64,000 nucleotides of DNA from positions 155,363 to 219,362 of the forward strand of contig JAAVCF010000002.1 in assembly GCA_014802445.1 (NCBI GenBank), written 5' to 3'. A model generated the notes under the pieces. It was not told the DNA's origin and made no database searches. It saw nothing but the letters and a program-made list of their open reading frames with translations. Origin of the DNA: Bacteroides sp. (GTDB lineage: Bacteria > Bacteroidota > Bacteroidia > Bacteroidales > Muribaculaceae). A program made the translations under genes and the position numbers. Shown here one piece after another: positions 1 through 7,859 of this stretch (within the stretch, counting starts at the first letter, position 1; the number at the start of each line of letters is the position of its first letter).

Positions 1-1
1 C

Positions 2-40
2 GACCAGAAGGCCGCCATTGCAGGCCTGGCCGATCTTTAA
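2..40 (+). CDS. 3' end of an unidentified gene (partial)
   Basis: Only the last 12 codons lie in the window, ending ...AAIAGLADL before TAA. The stop overlaps the ATG of the next gene (TAATG), the usual tight coupling of an operon, so the two are probably co-transcribed. There is too little sequence to name the product. Confidence 0.55.
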   Translation, partial: DQKAAIAGLADL

Positions 41-1074
41 TGGTCACGGCCCGACTTTTCAACCCTCAGAATGACCTCGCGCTTGCCGCAGGCCGGGCGG
101 CCTACACGCCTCCCGGTGCTTCGGCAGCTTTTGCGCGGGCAGGGGCTCTGCTGCCCGCATGGTGGAGCGGCGAGGCCGACATCATTGCCGGGCGCGGCCT
201 CGAAGAGGATGCAGCGTGGCTCAGGCGCACTCACGGCCTGACGATAGCCACCGGCAGTTGCGCCGGCGCCGAAGCCGCCGAGGCATGGGGATGGAGCGCC
301 AACGCTGCGTCACTGCTGGCCCGCGAAGGGGTGGCCTCTGACCTGCTGCCCTGCCCCGCCACACTCGACACACTGCGACGCCTCAGCCACCGCCGCACCG
401 CCATCACCATCCGCCGCGCTTTAGGGGCCGATGAAGGGCTTGAGGCCATGACCGCCGAGGCGGCCCTTGAATATATCAGGCAGACGCCGGAAGGGGTGTT
501 TGCCAAGAGTCCGTGGTCATGCAGCGGGCGCGGCGTGATGCCTGTGAGCAACGCCGATGCTGCGGCCACGCGACCATTCCTTGAAGGCATCATCCGCCGC
601 CAGGGGAGCGTGATGCTTGAGCGCAACTCAGGCACAGGGCTTGACTTTGCGGCGCTATTTGAGCGCTCGGCCCAGGGGCGGGTGGAGTTTGCCGGATGGT
701 CAGTGTTTGCCAGCTCGGCCGCCGGGGCTTATGCCGGTAACCTCGTGGCGCCTCAGCAGGAGCTTGAGGCGATGATTGGCGAGCGCACGGAGCTTGCCGA
801 GCTGAAAAGCACTGTGACCAAGCTCGAAAGGATTTTGGGCGAGGTGCTGGCCGAGTCGGGCTACGCGGGTCCGCTGGGAGTGGATATGCTCGCAGCTGAT
901 TCAGGGCTCCTGAACCCTTGCATAGAGCTGAATCTGAGGCGCACAATGGGGTTCGTGGCCCGTGACCTCAACCGCCTTCGTGGACTGGAAGGCAAGCTAA
1001 CGATGAACGGGCCTGCCGATGCGCTGTCATTGACACCGCCCCGGGGCCCGTTTAATATCTCGGTGATGCGCTGA
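40..1074 (+). CDS. ATP-grasp-like conserved protein
   Basis: A 344-residue cytoplasmic protein with no signal peptide. Residues 154-165 (FAKSPWSCSGRG) resemble the nucleotide-binding loop of ATP-grasp enzymes. The C-terminal stretch around residues 275-305, with GPLGVDML and then ELNLRRTMG, resembles the fold's metal-binding acidic/Asn segment. ATP-grasp enzymes join a carboxylate to an amine or thiol through an acyl-phosphate, but the substrate here cannot be read. The N-terminus begins with FNPQNDLALA, a motif I recall from conserved Bacteroidetes proteins of unknown role. The ATG overlaps the stop of the upstream gene. The neighbour ribH is convergent. Fold assignment is moderately sure; function is open. 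Confidence 0.7.
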   Translation: MVTARLFNPQNDLALAAGRAAYTPPGASAAFARAGALLPAWWSGEADIIAGRGLEEDAAWLRRTHGLTIATGSCAGAEAAEAWGWSANAASLLAREGVASDLLPCPATLDTLRRLSHRRTAITIRRALGADEGLEAMTAEAALEYIRQTPEGVFAKSPWSCSGRGVMPVSNADAAATRPFLEGIIRRQGSVMLERNSGTGLDFAALFERSAQGRVEFAGWSVFASSAAGAYAGNLVAPQQELEAMIGERTELAELKSTVTKLERILGEVLAESGYAGPLGVDMLAADSGLLNPCIELNLRRTMGFVARDLNRLRGLEGKLTMNGPADALSLTPPRGPFNISVMR

Positions 1075-1096
1075 TACGGTGATACGCTGACAAACG

Positions 1097-1561
1097 TCAG
1101 GCGTCCTCAAGCATACGCTTGAAAGCCACCATCTTGACGGCTGTGTCGGCGTATTCAGGACCTTTGTTGAGACGTTCACGCGCCTGCTCCTCATTATCGA
1201 CAGTAAGAACGCCGAAAATCACCGGGATGTCACAATCGGCATTGAGCGAAGTGACGCCCTGGGTGACACTCTGACACACATAGTCAAAATGAGGAGTGCC
1301 GCCGCGAATCACGCAGCCACACACAATCACGGCATCAAACAGGCTCGCTTCGATAATCTGCGAAGCGGCAAAGGTGAGCTCTACGGCGCCGGGGACGGTG
1401 TAGATCACCGCATCGTCAGGCTCGCATCCGAGCTCAATGAGGCGTTTGCGGGCTGACTCAGCGAGCTCAGAGGTGATGAAACTGTTCCACTCAGTGGTGA
1501 CGATGGCCACTCTGAGATTGTCAAGGCGGGGAACTTCAGTGGTGGGATTATGCTGGGACAT
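1097..1561 (-). CDS. ribH: 6,7-dimethyl-8-ribityllumazine synthase
   Basis: Penultimate step of riboflavin synthesis: condenses 5-amino-6-ribitylaminouracil with 3,4-dihydroxy-2-butanone 4-phosphate. The 154-residue length is normal for the family. Visible motifs are the N-terminal substrate loop (TTEWNSFI), PGAVELTFAA, GCVIRGGTPHFDYV with the catalytic-site His, and a C-terminal NKGPEYADTAVKM segment. It is the last gene of a leftward set after a SIS isomerase and a TPR protein, 20 bp behind the TPR gene. The riboflavin partner ribD lies about 19 kb away in another operon. Identification is firm. Confidence 0.96.
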   Translation of the reverse strand: MSQHNPTTEVPRLDNLRVAIVTTEWNSFITSELAESARKRLIELGCEPDDAVIYTVPGAVELTFAASQIIEASLFDAVIVCGCVIRGGTPHFDYVCQSVTQGVTSLNADCDIPVIFGVLTVDNEEQARERLNKGPEYADTAVKMVAFKRMLEDA

Positions 1562-1565
1562 TGAT

Positions 1566-1584
1566 AGTTAGGAGTTAGGAGTTA
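1566..1584. repeat. short tandem GTTAGGA repeat
   Basis: The gap between the TPR gene and ribH holds a 7-bp unit repeated about 2.5 times (GTTAGGA GTTAGGA GTTAT). On the coding strand this reads AACTCCTAACTCCTAAC directly ahead of the ribH start, so it makes up almost the whole intergenic leader. It may only be replication slippage, but a change in copy number would alter the ribH leader length. Confidence 0.5.
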
Positions 1585-2598
1585 TTTGGGGAAGATTTTG
1601 TGCCAGAGGCCGAGGATGTCGAGGCGGCGACTCTTGGCGTTGAGAAGAATGTCGACAATGCGGCGGTGAGCCTCCTCGGCGTTGATTTTCGTGGCCTTGT
1701 GAAGCATGGTGTTGAGCAGGTGGATACCCTTGTCGCGTGAGGCGGGCACCTGCAGGAGAGCTTCGCCGAGGTCAATGGACATTTCGAGCTGGCGGAGGTC
1801 AAAAACGGGGTTCATCTTCGTGAGATATTTCAGCGCACGGGTGAAATACTGCACCGCTTCGCGATTGCGCCCCATCTGAGCCAGGGTTTTGCCCTCGGTG
1901 TAGAGCGAGTCTACCAGGCGCACCATTGAATCCTCGATGCCTGAATTGACCATCTGGAGATAGGTGGATGTGGCCACCTGATAGTGGGCCAGAAGGTTGA
2001 CCTGCTTCACGCGCGAGCGATAGATGGAGGTGGCGGCGTTCTGCGCCATAATCACGGCCGAGCCGTAGCGCTCAGGCTGTGTCTTGGCCAGACGCTCAAA
2101 AATCTTTATTGACTTTTCGAGCTCGCGCTCGGCCTGCTTGAACTCGCTGCGCTCACCGTGGAGGAAAGCTATATCATAAAGCAGCGAGCCGAGCACCGAC
2201 AGGAAAGGCTCGTCCTTGCGCTTGGGCTCCTGAGAGAGGAGCGAGAGAGTGGTGGCAGCGGTGACAAGCGCTTCAGAATAGTCATTCTGCTCAATCTGCA
2301 GCGCTGTGAGCACCTGCATCAGAGCCGCGTGCATGTCAAGGCGGGCCCCCTCGTCCACCCCGGCACGGAGCAGTAGAGCGTCGGTTTCACGAATGATGGT
2401 AATGGCACGGTCAATCTCACCCCGCTCAATGCGGTCCTTGGCCATGGCGCGGAAGAAGTCGTAGGCCGTGTTAAAGGGCACATCGGCCAGAGTGTGGCGC
2501 AGCTCGGCCATCGAGGGATTGCGGCGGGCAAGCGCCCTTAGCGCCTCGGTGTCGGAGGTGGGGGTGATAAAGACGTTTTCGAGAGATATTGCTTTCAT
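1582..2598 (-). CDS. Tetratricopeptide-repeat protein
   Basis: A 338-residue, almost wholly helical soluble protein without a signal peptide. Helical pairs recur, with TPR-like positions in LAQMGRNREAVQYFTRAL (about residues 240-258) and ERSEFKQAERELEKSI (about 155-170). TPR arrays mediate protein contacts, and no catalytic motif is visible. The gene overlaps the upstream SIS isomerase by 4 bp and is followed by ribH, so the three are probably one transcript. The N-terminus (MKAISLENVFITPTSDTEALRAL) contains no lipobox. Function beyond scaffolding is unknown. Confidence 0.75.
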   Translation of the reverse strand: MKAISLENVFITPTSDTEALRALARRNPSMAELRHTLADVPFNTAYDFFRAMAKDRIERGEIDRAITIIRETDALLLRAGVDEGARLDMHAALMQVLTALQIEQNDYSEALVTAATTLSLLSQEPKRKDEPFLSVLGSLLYDIAFLHGERSEFKQAERELEKSIKIFERLAKTQPERYGSAVIMAQNAATSIYRSRVKQVNLLAHYQVATSTYLQMVNSGIEDSMVRLVDSLYTEGKTLAQMGRNREAVQYFTRALKYLTKMNPVFDLRQLEMSIDLGEALLQVPASRDKGIHLLNTMLHKATKINAEEAHRRIVDILLNAKSRRLDILGLWHKIFPK

Positions 2599-3212
2599 TG
2601 TTTAGAAGCGTCAGAGCGTGATTTGTGGCCCAGATAGCCGCCGTGGTGGCGCAGGGCATACTTTGAGGCCGTAAAGCCTGTGATGCGCATAACGTTGACC
2701 ACCAGCACATCGCCGATAACGGTCATGAGCGTGGTGGAGGTGGTGGGCGTCAGGCCGAGGGGACACACCTCGGTGGTGGTTCCCGTGGCAAGGGTAATCA
2801 TGTCAGGCATCGACGAAAGTTCATTCTCAGGATGGCCGGTGATGACGATCATGGGAATCTGAGGATAGAGGCCGCGGGCCAGGCTCACAAGGTCTACAAT
2901 CTCGCGCGTCTTGCCCGAGTTGCTGATCAGGAGCATAACGTCGTCAGGCTGGAGCACCCCCAGGTCACCGTGCTGAGCCTCACTGGGATGGAGATAGACG
3001 GCGGGAGTGCCGGTTGACGAAAACGTCGTGGCGATGTTCATGGCAATCTGCCCCGCCTTGCCCATGCCTGAGGTGACGAGCTTGCCGCCTCGGGAGTGAA
3101 CACGTTCAATGATAGTTTCGACGGCCCTGTCATAAGCGTCGGAATAGGGAATCGCAGCCACAGCGCGGCTTTCCTCCGCGAGGATGTGGTGCATTGATTC
3201 TTTGATATCCAT
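2595..3212 (-). CDS. SIS-domain sugar-phosphate isomerase, KdsD/GutQ-like, no CBS domains
   Basis: A 205-residue SIS protein with SGMGKAG (48-54), HGDLG (81-85), SNSGKT (97-102) and CPLGLTPTTST (150-160), the signature of arabinose-5-phosphate isomerases that convert ribulose-5-phosphate to arabinose-5-phosphate for Kdo. E. coli KdsD and GutQ are near 320 residues and carry two CBS domains at the C-terminus. This protein stops right after the SIS fold, so allosteric control through CBS is absent. A Kdo-8-phosphate phosphatase-like gene occurs elsewhere in the window, consistent with lipid A core synthesis. It is first in the TPR-ribH operon. The isomerase family is certain; the exact substrate is inferred. 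Confidence 0.85.
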   Translation of the reverse strand: MDIKESMHHILAEESRAVAAIPYSDAYDRAVETIIERVHSRGGKLVTSGMGKAGQIAMNIATTFSSTGTPAVYLHPSEAQHGDLGVLQPDDVMLLISNSGKTREIVDLVSLARGLYPQIPMIVITGHPENELSSMPDMITLATGTTTEVCPLGLTPTTSTTLMTVIGDVLVVNVMRITGFTASKYALRHHGGYLGHKSRSDASKQ

Positions 3213-3239
3213 TTCCTTGATGTTTGGAGTTTCTTAGTG

Positions 3240-3247
3240 CAAATTTA
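3240..3247 (-). promoter_or_regulatory. -7 element for the SIS-TPR-ribH operon
   Basis: On the minus strand the sequence reads TAAATTTG, matching the Bacteroidetes -7 consensus TAnnTTTG, 27 nt from the ATG. A CAAA (TTTG) copy lies 14 bp upstream, closer than the usual 19-21 bp, so the -33 half is weak. Confidence 0.5.
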
Positions 3248-3332
3248 GTGATTTTCCGCGTCAAAGTGGGGTTATCCTCCAAAAATAAAAAAACTGCCTC
3301 CCCCCCACCCCGCGAAAACCCCCGGCACGCCA

Positions 3333-3363
3333 TTTGTAAAGTGAGAATAAATAGCTAACTTTG
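3333..3363 (+). promoter_or_regulatory. Promoter of the protein kinase gene
   Basis: TTTG, 19 bp, then TAACTTTG: the full Bacteroidetes housekeeping (-33/-7) form. It leaves a leader of roughly 55 nt before the GTG start of the kinase. Confidence 0.75.
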
Positions 3364-3422
3364 TAGCAGAGCGGCATCTTCAACATCCTGAACCGCTCAT
3401 TATCCTGCTAACAGAAAGTGAT

Positions 3423-4832
3423 GTGAACGAAAGTAGCACTGATTCCTTATTTACGTCAGATTCCATTGACTCGGTGATTGACTGCACATGGGCTGACATG
3501 CGGCTTCTGCATGAATCTGAACGCGGATGGTGCTCAGTGTATGTGAGCCTTCACAAAGGCCGGAGGATTGTGCTCAAGGCCCTTAAAGCTCAATATCGCG
3601 ACAGCTCATTCCATAAGCGGCTCCTCAGAAAAGAGTATGCCGTGGGGTCAATGATGTCCCATCGAGGCATTGTGGCCATGCTCGGATTTGACACTGTGCC
3701 GGGACTGGGAGAGGCTATTCTCATGGAGTATGTGGATGGCTCCACGCTTGATGAATATCTTGCCACTCATCCTGAGTTAAGCCGGAACGAACAGCTCAAC
3801 ATCGTGAGCCAGATTTGCGCGGCGGTGTCCTACATCCATTCCCACCAGATGGTGCATTGCGATCTCAAGCCATCCAACATCCTTGTGACCCGCGACGGCG
3901 CGTTCATAAAAATCATTGACTTCGGCCTATGCCGTGGTGTAGGCTTTGATTTGCTTGACTTGCCCGGTGGAACCCGCGGATTCACTGCCCCTGAAAACAT
4001 GCTGGCCGACAGCAAAGCCTCAATCGTGACAGATGTGTATTCCATCGGCAAAATTTTGGAACTGATGGATGGCAGGGGACAGATGAAGGGCGTGTGGCGA
4101 AAATGCGTGTCAAAGAATGTGGACTACCGGCCAAAGAGTGCCAACGAAATCATTGACCTTATCAGCCGCCGGCATTCATCGCGAAAAAGAGGCATGTTCA
4201 TTTCCGCCGTTGCCGCCACAGCGATTCTTGCGGGAGGGATTTACTTTCTTTGGCAACACAATCATCCGATGCCGGAGGGAAAGGTGACCACACTCTCCGA
4301 GAGCGAAGAGCAGACCCGGCCATCATCGGAGAAGATTGCAGAGAATAGTAATCCGGAGTCACTCAGCAATCGCGTAACACAGTCAGGAAGACAACCGGCG
4401 GAACTTAAAGTTGAAGAGCCCCAAGATGACAGTCAGCGCCGGACAGTTGATACTGACAGCCCCGAATTCAAGGCTCGATTGGCGGAGAAGTTCCAACAAG
4501 CGGCCGGCCGGAGGTTCAAAGATCATCTTACATTGATAGATACCATGACAACCGTCAGTTCCAATCAATTACAACTTGCGGGCCACTGGCGTTGGCTGGT
4601 AAAACAAGACATGCGCAAATGGCTTGAAACAGAGCTTCAACCTGACACTCAAAAGGTGGAGGAGATAATGAAAGAGATAGAACGTTATGTGAACTTCTAC
4701 GCGAGTTTTTCTTTCAGGCTTGATTTAGAGCGCTCTCACAGGCAAGAAGCCGCCAAGCGCCATCCTGAGTTGAATGGAGCGGTCACAAGAGAGAATGAAG
4801 AACAAGAATCTAAAAAAGCACTTGAGGATTGA
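3423..4832 (+). CDS. Membrane-anchored Hanks-type Ser/Thr protein kinase
   Basis: N-terminal cytoplasmic kinase domain (about 28-245), one membrane helix (about 258-277), then a roughly 190-residue helical, charged outer part without PASTA or other known repeats. Visible kinase elements: ATP lysine K52 (VLKALK), helix-C E71, catalytic loop HCDLKPSN (145-152) with D147, K149 and N152, DFG 166-168 and APE 189-191. HRD is replaced by HCD, making it a non-RD kinase, normally not controlled through activation-loop phosphorylation. The glycine loop is degenerate (ESERGWCSV). All catalytic residues are kept, so it is probably active. The start is GTG; the upstream in-phase ATG (3421) is out of frame. 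It lies convergent to the accessory 866-residue membrane protein, and its substrate is unknown. Confidence 0.88.
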   Translation: MNESSTDSLFTSDSIDSVIDCTWADMRLLHESERGWCSVYVSLHKGRRIVLKALKAQYRDSSFHKRLLRKEYAVGSMMSHRGIVAMLGFDTVPGLGEAILMEYVDGSTLDEYLATHPELSRNEQLNIVSQICAAVSYIHSHQMVHCDLKPSNILVTRDGAFIKIIDFGLCRGVGFDLLDLPGGTRGFTAPENMLADSKASIVTDVYSIGKILELMDGRGQMKGVWRKCVSKNVDYRPKSANEIIDLISRRHSSRKRGMFISAVAATAILAGGIYFLWQHNHPMPEGKVTTLSESEEQTRPSSEKIAENSNPESLSNRVTQSGRQPAELKVEEPQDDSQRRTVDTDSPEFKARLAEKFQQAAGRRFKDHLTLIDTMTTVSSNQLQLAGHWRWLVKQDMRKWLETELQPDTQKVEEIMKEIERYVNFYASFSFRLDLERSHRQEAAKRHPELNGAVTRENEEQESKKALED

Positions 4833-4847
4833 CCCCTCAAGTGCTTT
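4812..4847. terminator. Strong hairpin terminator overlapping the kinase stop
   Basis: A perfect 13-bp stem (AAAGCACTTGAGG / CCTCAAGTGCTTT) with a 7-nt loop that contains the kinase stop codon. The T-run (from AAAAAA at 4812-4817) follows the stem on the minus strand, so it best terminates leftward transcription from the membrane-protein gene, and may also act on the kinase mRNA. Confidence 0.75.
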
Positions 4848-4882
4848 CAGATATATAGATAAGGTTTAGGAATTCAGGACTA

Positions 4883-5020
4883 CCGTCATAACCAATGAGC
4901 TGCATACTTGTCGGAGAGAACATGCCGTCCATGTTCAGGATTGTGCCCAGAGTTCGCTTTTGCGGGTGAAGGTTACTGATTGGCCTTCGCAGTCCGCTGC
5001 CTCGAAGGTGTCAGTAGGAC
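4883..5020 (-). pseudogene. Chimeric remnant of two neighbouring accessory genes
   Basis: Positions 4883-4948 match 5720-5785, inside the 866-residue gene, at 61 of 66 bases. They encode GTILNMDGMFSPTSMQLIGYDG against GTILDMDGMFSPTSMQFTGYDG in the intact gene. Immediately next to it, 4960-5020 encodes TDTFEAADCEGQSVTFTRK in the same strand sense, resembling the last 20 residues of the lipoprotein at 8720-9223 (TDTFEAEDDEGTHFTYTRQ). The two pieces are in different frames and neither has a start. This is a scar of duplicated and fused family members, not a gene. Confidence 0.8.
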
Positions 5021-5034
5021 AACATCCATTAATG

Positions 5035-5076
5035 GCGTGGCATAATTGGCCTAAATTTGGACCGTTTATGCCACGC
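5035..5076 (-). terminator. Hairpin just after the membrane-protein gene
   Basis: An 11-bp perfect inverted repeat (GCGTGGCATAA / TTATGCCACGC) separated by 20 nt, starting about 10 nt after the stop codon of the leftward gene. There is no T-run, so it may stabilise the 3' end rather than terminate; the stronger terminator lies further on. Confidence 0.5.
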
Positions 5077-5085
5077 TCCGTGGTT

Positions 5086-7686
5086 TTAGTCACGGTAAGG
5101 AAGAGAGATGTTTACTGTACTGAACTTGACATTACCCCCATTGTCCATGTCTGACTTTCTGAAACTCTTTCCGCTCCATTCGTCAAAAGGTTTATGCTCC
5201 AGGAGGATATACTCATATAGGCCTTCGGTGTGAGGATTTTTAGCTTCCAAGATTACATAATAAGCGCCAAAATCCGAATCCATAAGGACGTCACCATGGA
5301 AGGAAATCCAATTGCCTGTGACATCTCCATCATCACTCGGTGAGGACTTAAGGGCATAGCGACCTGTGACTTTACCGTCATAATCAATTTTCATGTCGAA
5401 CACTATCGGATTCTCATTCATCGTTCCTTCAAAACGTCCGGTTTTCCCAAGGCCATCCGACATAGAGCGGAACAGATCACGCATATATTCACCCGGCTTA
5501 ATTCCAAGATTGGATTGACCGAAGGTTTTAAGGACCGAAAGGCTTAGCCAGTCAGGGAGAGTTTGAGTTCCCTGTAACTTTATAGATTCAGGAAGTCTGA
5601 AAGTATCACCTGTTGACCAAAGCTCAACGGAGGTTGTTAAGCTACCATAAGTGGCGTGACCGATAATTACACTCTCACCATTCTTCACACCGGACAAGAC
5701 AATCTCAAGTTCCGTGTTTCCGTCATAACCGGTGAACTGCATACTGGTCGGAGAGAACATGCCGTCCATGTCCAGGATTGTGCCCTGACTGAGATTCTTA
5801 TACGCAATTCCACAGATGTGGCCGGCATCATCGGGAGACTCGCAAAACGCCATCATAATGGGATAGCGCTTGCTACCATTGATAAATTCGCCCTTAAAGA
5901 AACGTACATTCAGCCCGTCAACCTGTCTAAACGGCTTATTCAAGATTACATTTATCAAGTTGGCTTCATGATAGTCACCACCTTCAGTCACATAATCGTC
6001 TCCTTCGATTACATTCTCTGCGAAGGCGTCAGCAGTGACAAAATCAGAGTTGGAATTGTCATGAAATTTGAGATACGCAACAATTGCAATGAGCACTGTC
6101 AGCACCACACCAATAATTATCCAAATCATTTTTTTGGTTGATTCTTTGTCGTACTCAGACATTGCCATGTAATACTCGTCAGAATATTGGGGATTATCAC
6201 GGCTGGGGTCCACAGGTTCCGACGGTTCCTCGCTCAGAGCTTCAGCGGCTTCAGCGGCTTCGGAGGCTTCAGCGGCATTGGGGCCTTCACCGACATGAGT
6301 CATTGACTTCGCCGGTTCTTCCGGAATCCAGTCACCTTCTCCATTCCTCAGTAGCTTCACCATGATTCGCACAGGCCAGAGCACAATCCATGCAGCAATC
6401 AGAGATGCAATGATAGTTGAAACGAGGGCGATAAAAAAATCTTCTTGGATTTGAGAGTATGATGTCCAGAGATCAACCCTATCCGTACTCTTAAATAAGA
6501 AAAACGATTCCAAAATTCCCACTATGCTAAAAACCAGAATTATAGTGCCCAGTTTATTCAACTTCGGACTCACACCCTTGAATAACCGTCGAAAATCCCA
6601 ACCTGTCTTGGCTGCAATGCCCCAAAAAATGAGATTAAGAACGCCATTGATTTTCCTGAGGATGTCTAATGTGGAAAGGTGGTCAATCATCATCCCATAG
6701 TCGGCACTTATATAGACAGAGGGAACACCGATTAAAATAATCGCTGCGTAAAAATATAAAAACCATCGTGTGAGCCCGGATTTATTTACCGAGGGATAGC
6801 TTGTGTTCAAAGCCTCGAAGAATCGATACAGAAGTGCCAACATTACACCATTGCCTAAGATCCAAAGGAGTGTAACAACGAAAGGGACAGGATGGTCAGT
6901 ATAACGCATCAAAGTCGTGACAGCGGTTAGAACCACAAGCGCCAGCAGCATCCACACGCTATTATTGGTCCATTGAAGCTTCTGTAATCTGAGAGGCTGA
7001 ACGACTGACAATCCATTCTCTTCATTATTTGACTGGGGGACGGAGGGCGATTCAACATTGGCATTTCCTGTCTGGCTGACAGGTGTTTGGATGGTGTCAG
7101 TATGCATCCTTTTTATGGCATCGAGCGCATACCCCAGAGGCCAGACAAAACAAGTAGCTATTAAAATACAGGTAGCTCCAACAAATGGCTTTACGTCGCC
7201 TGTTGTAAAAATGGCAATAAATACACACAAAATCACAAAGTTCAACAGGAAGGTGATATAGACAAGATAATTGCCGAATTTTTTTACACTGCCGACACCA
7301 AAGCGAATACAGCGTACTCCTATACTGAAATAGAACGCATAACCCATAAACACTGCAATCCCTCCAACTGCCATCAACCAATCCTGATGAGAGAGAAGTG
7401 AAATAAGATTCACAATCTGACCAATCAGAATGGGACCAAACACCCATTGGATTCTCTTCCGGATGGTTTCATCCATCAAAGAAGCGCTTAGTTTAGTCAT
7501 CATCCAGTACCAGGGCCAGAGCGACAAAATATCGCAGGCTGCAGATATCATCTCTAATGATGCGTTATCACCATCAAAAGTACTATAAATGTTGAAGAGA
7601 AGAGATAAGCATGTCAGAATCAACAAGCAATAATATGGCATTCGGAACTTCTCCAGACCGATACCATTAAATGATAATGTTGGCAT
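5086..7686 (-). CDS. Large multi-pass membrane protein with extracytoplasmic C-terminal domain, unknown function
   Basis: 866 residues in four parts: membrane block one (about 15-190, five to six helices), a polar linker (195-238), membrane block two (about 240-445, a similar helix pattern that suggests internal duplication), then an acidic Ala/Glu/Ser linker (about 450-515), a single membrane helix (about 520-541, preceded by Lys-Lys) and a beta-rich domain (545-866). The end domain carries a TILDMDGMFSPTSMQ segment whose copy survives in a remnant downstream. I recognise no family. Base composition is clearly AT-richer than the surroundings, as expected for acquired DNA. It faces the Ser/Thr kinase gene tail to tail, and the Ser-rich acidic linker could be a kinase target, but that is speculation. 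No promoter matching the consensus is visible ahead of it. Confidence 0.75.
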   Translation of the reverse strand: MPTLSFNGIGLEKFRMPYYCLLILTCLSLLFNIYSTFDGDNASLEMISAACDILSLWPWYWMMTKLSASLMDETIRKRIQWVFGPILIGQIVNLISLLSHQDWLMAVGGIAVFMGYAFYFSIGVRCIRFGVGSVKKFGNYLVYITFLLNFVILCVFIAIFTTGDVKPFVGATCILIATCFVWPLGYALDAIKRMHTDTIQTPVSQTGNANVESPSVPQSNNEENGLSVVQPLRLQKLQWTNNSVWMLLALVVLTAVTTLMRYTDHPVPFVVTLLWILGNGVMLALLYRFFEALNTSYPSVNKSGLTRWFLYFYAAIILIGVPSVYISADYGMMIDHLSTLDILRKINGVLNLIFWGIAAKTGWDFRRLFKGVSPKLNKLGTIILVFSIVGILESFFLFKSTDRVDLWTSYSQIQEDFFIALVSTIIASLIAAWIVLWPVRIMVKLLRNGEGDWIPEEPAKSMTHVGEGPNAAEASEAAEAAEALSEEPSEPVDPSRDNPQYSDEYYMAMSEYDKESTKKMIWIIIGVVLTVLIAIVAYLKFHDNSNSDFVTADAFAENVIEGDDYVTEGGDYHEANLINVILNKPFRQVDGLNVRFFKGEFINGSKRYPIMMAFCESPDDAGHICGIAYKNLSQGTILDMDGMFSPTSMQFTGYDGNTELEIVLSGVKNGESVIIGHATYGSLTTSVELWSTGDTFRLPESIKLQGTQTLPDWLSLSVLKTFGQSNLGIKPGEYMRDLFRSMSDGLGKTGRFEGTMNENPIVFDMKIDYDGKVTGRYALKSSPSDDGDVTGNWISFHGDVLMDSDFGAYYVILEAKNPHTEGLYEYILLEHKPFDEWSGKSFRKSDMDNGGNVKFSTVNISLPYRD
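6228..6285 (-). repeat. Short in-frame repeats coding the acidic Ala/Glu linker
   Basis: GCTTCAGCG-like 9- to 12-bp units recur and encode EASEAAEAAEALSEE in the linker of the membrane protein. Unit length keeps frame, so slippage would change linker length without breaking the gene. Confidence 0.55.
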
Positions 7687-7745
7687 TATTATTAAATTAA
7701 TGTTATTAAATTTCTAAATTATGCTCTCCAAGGTTATATTTGTCT

Positions 7746-7812
7746 GATTCAACATTGCCATTCTCTGTCTGGCTGACAGGTGTTTGCATGGCTTTACGTT
7801 GCCTGTTGGAAA
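7746..7812 (-). pseudogene. Internally deleted remnant of a membrane-protein paralogue
   Basis: Bases 7746-7789 match 7049-7092 (40 of 44) and 7788-7812 match 7185-7209 of the intact 866-residue gene. The junction falls on ATGG, present at both ends of the missing segment, so a paralogue lost 94 bp between two ATGG microhomologies, which also shifts frame. Fragments read FPTGNVKP and, in another frame, MQTPVSQTENGNVES (intact: QTPVSQTGNANVES). It lies between the intact gene and the lipoprotein upstream of it. Confidence 0.8.
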
Positions 7813-7859
7813 GTAAGTGGTTGATTAAGACTATCTCATAAGTCCCTTCTCTCCGCCGC

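Noticed and set aside
5656..6141. 161-codon antisense frame across the membrane-protein gene
   Set aside because: Fully inside the opposite gene, no signal or domain, and explained by the underlying coding sequence.
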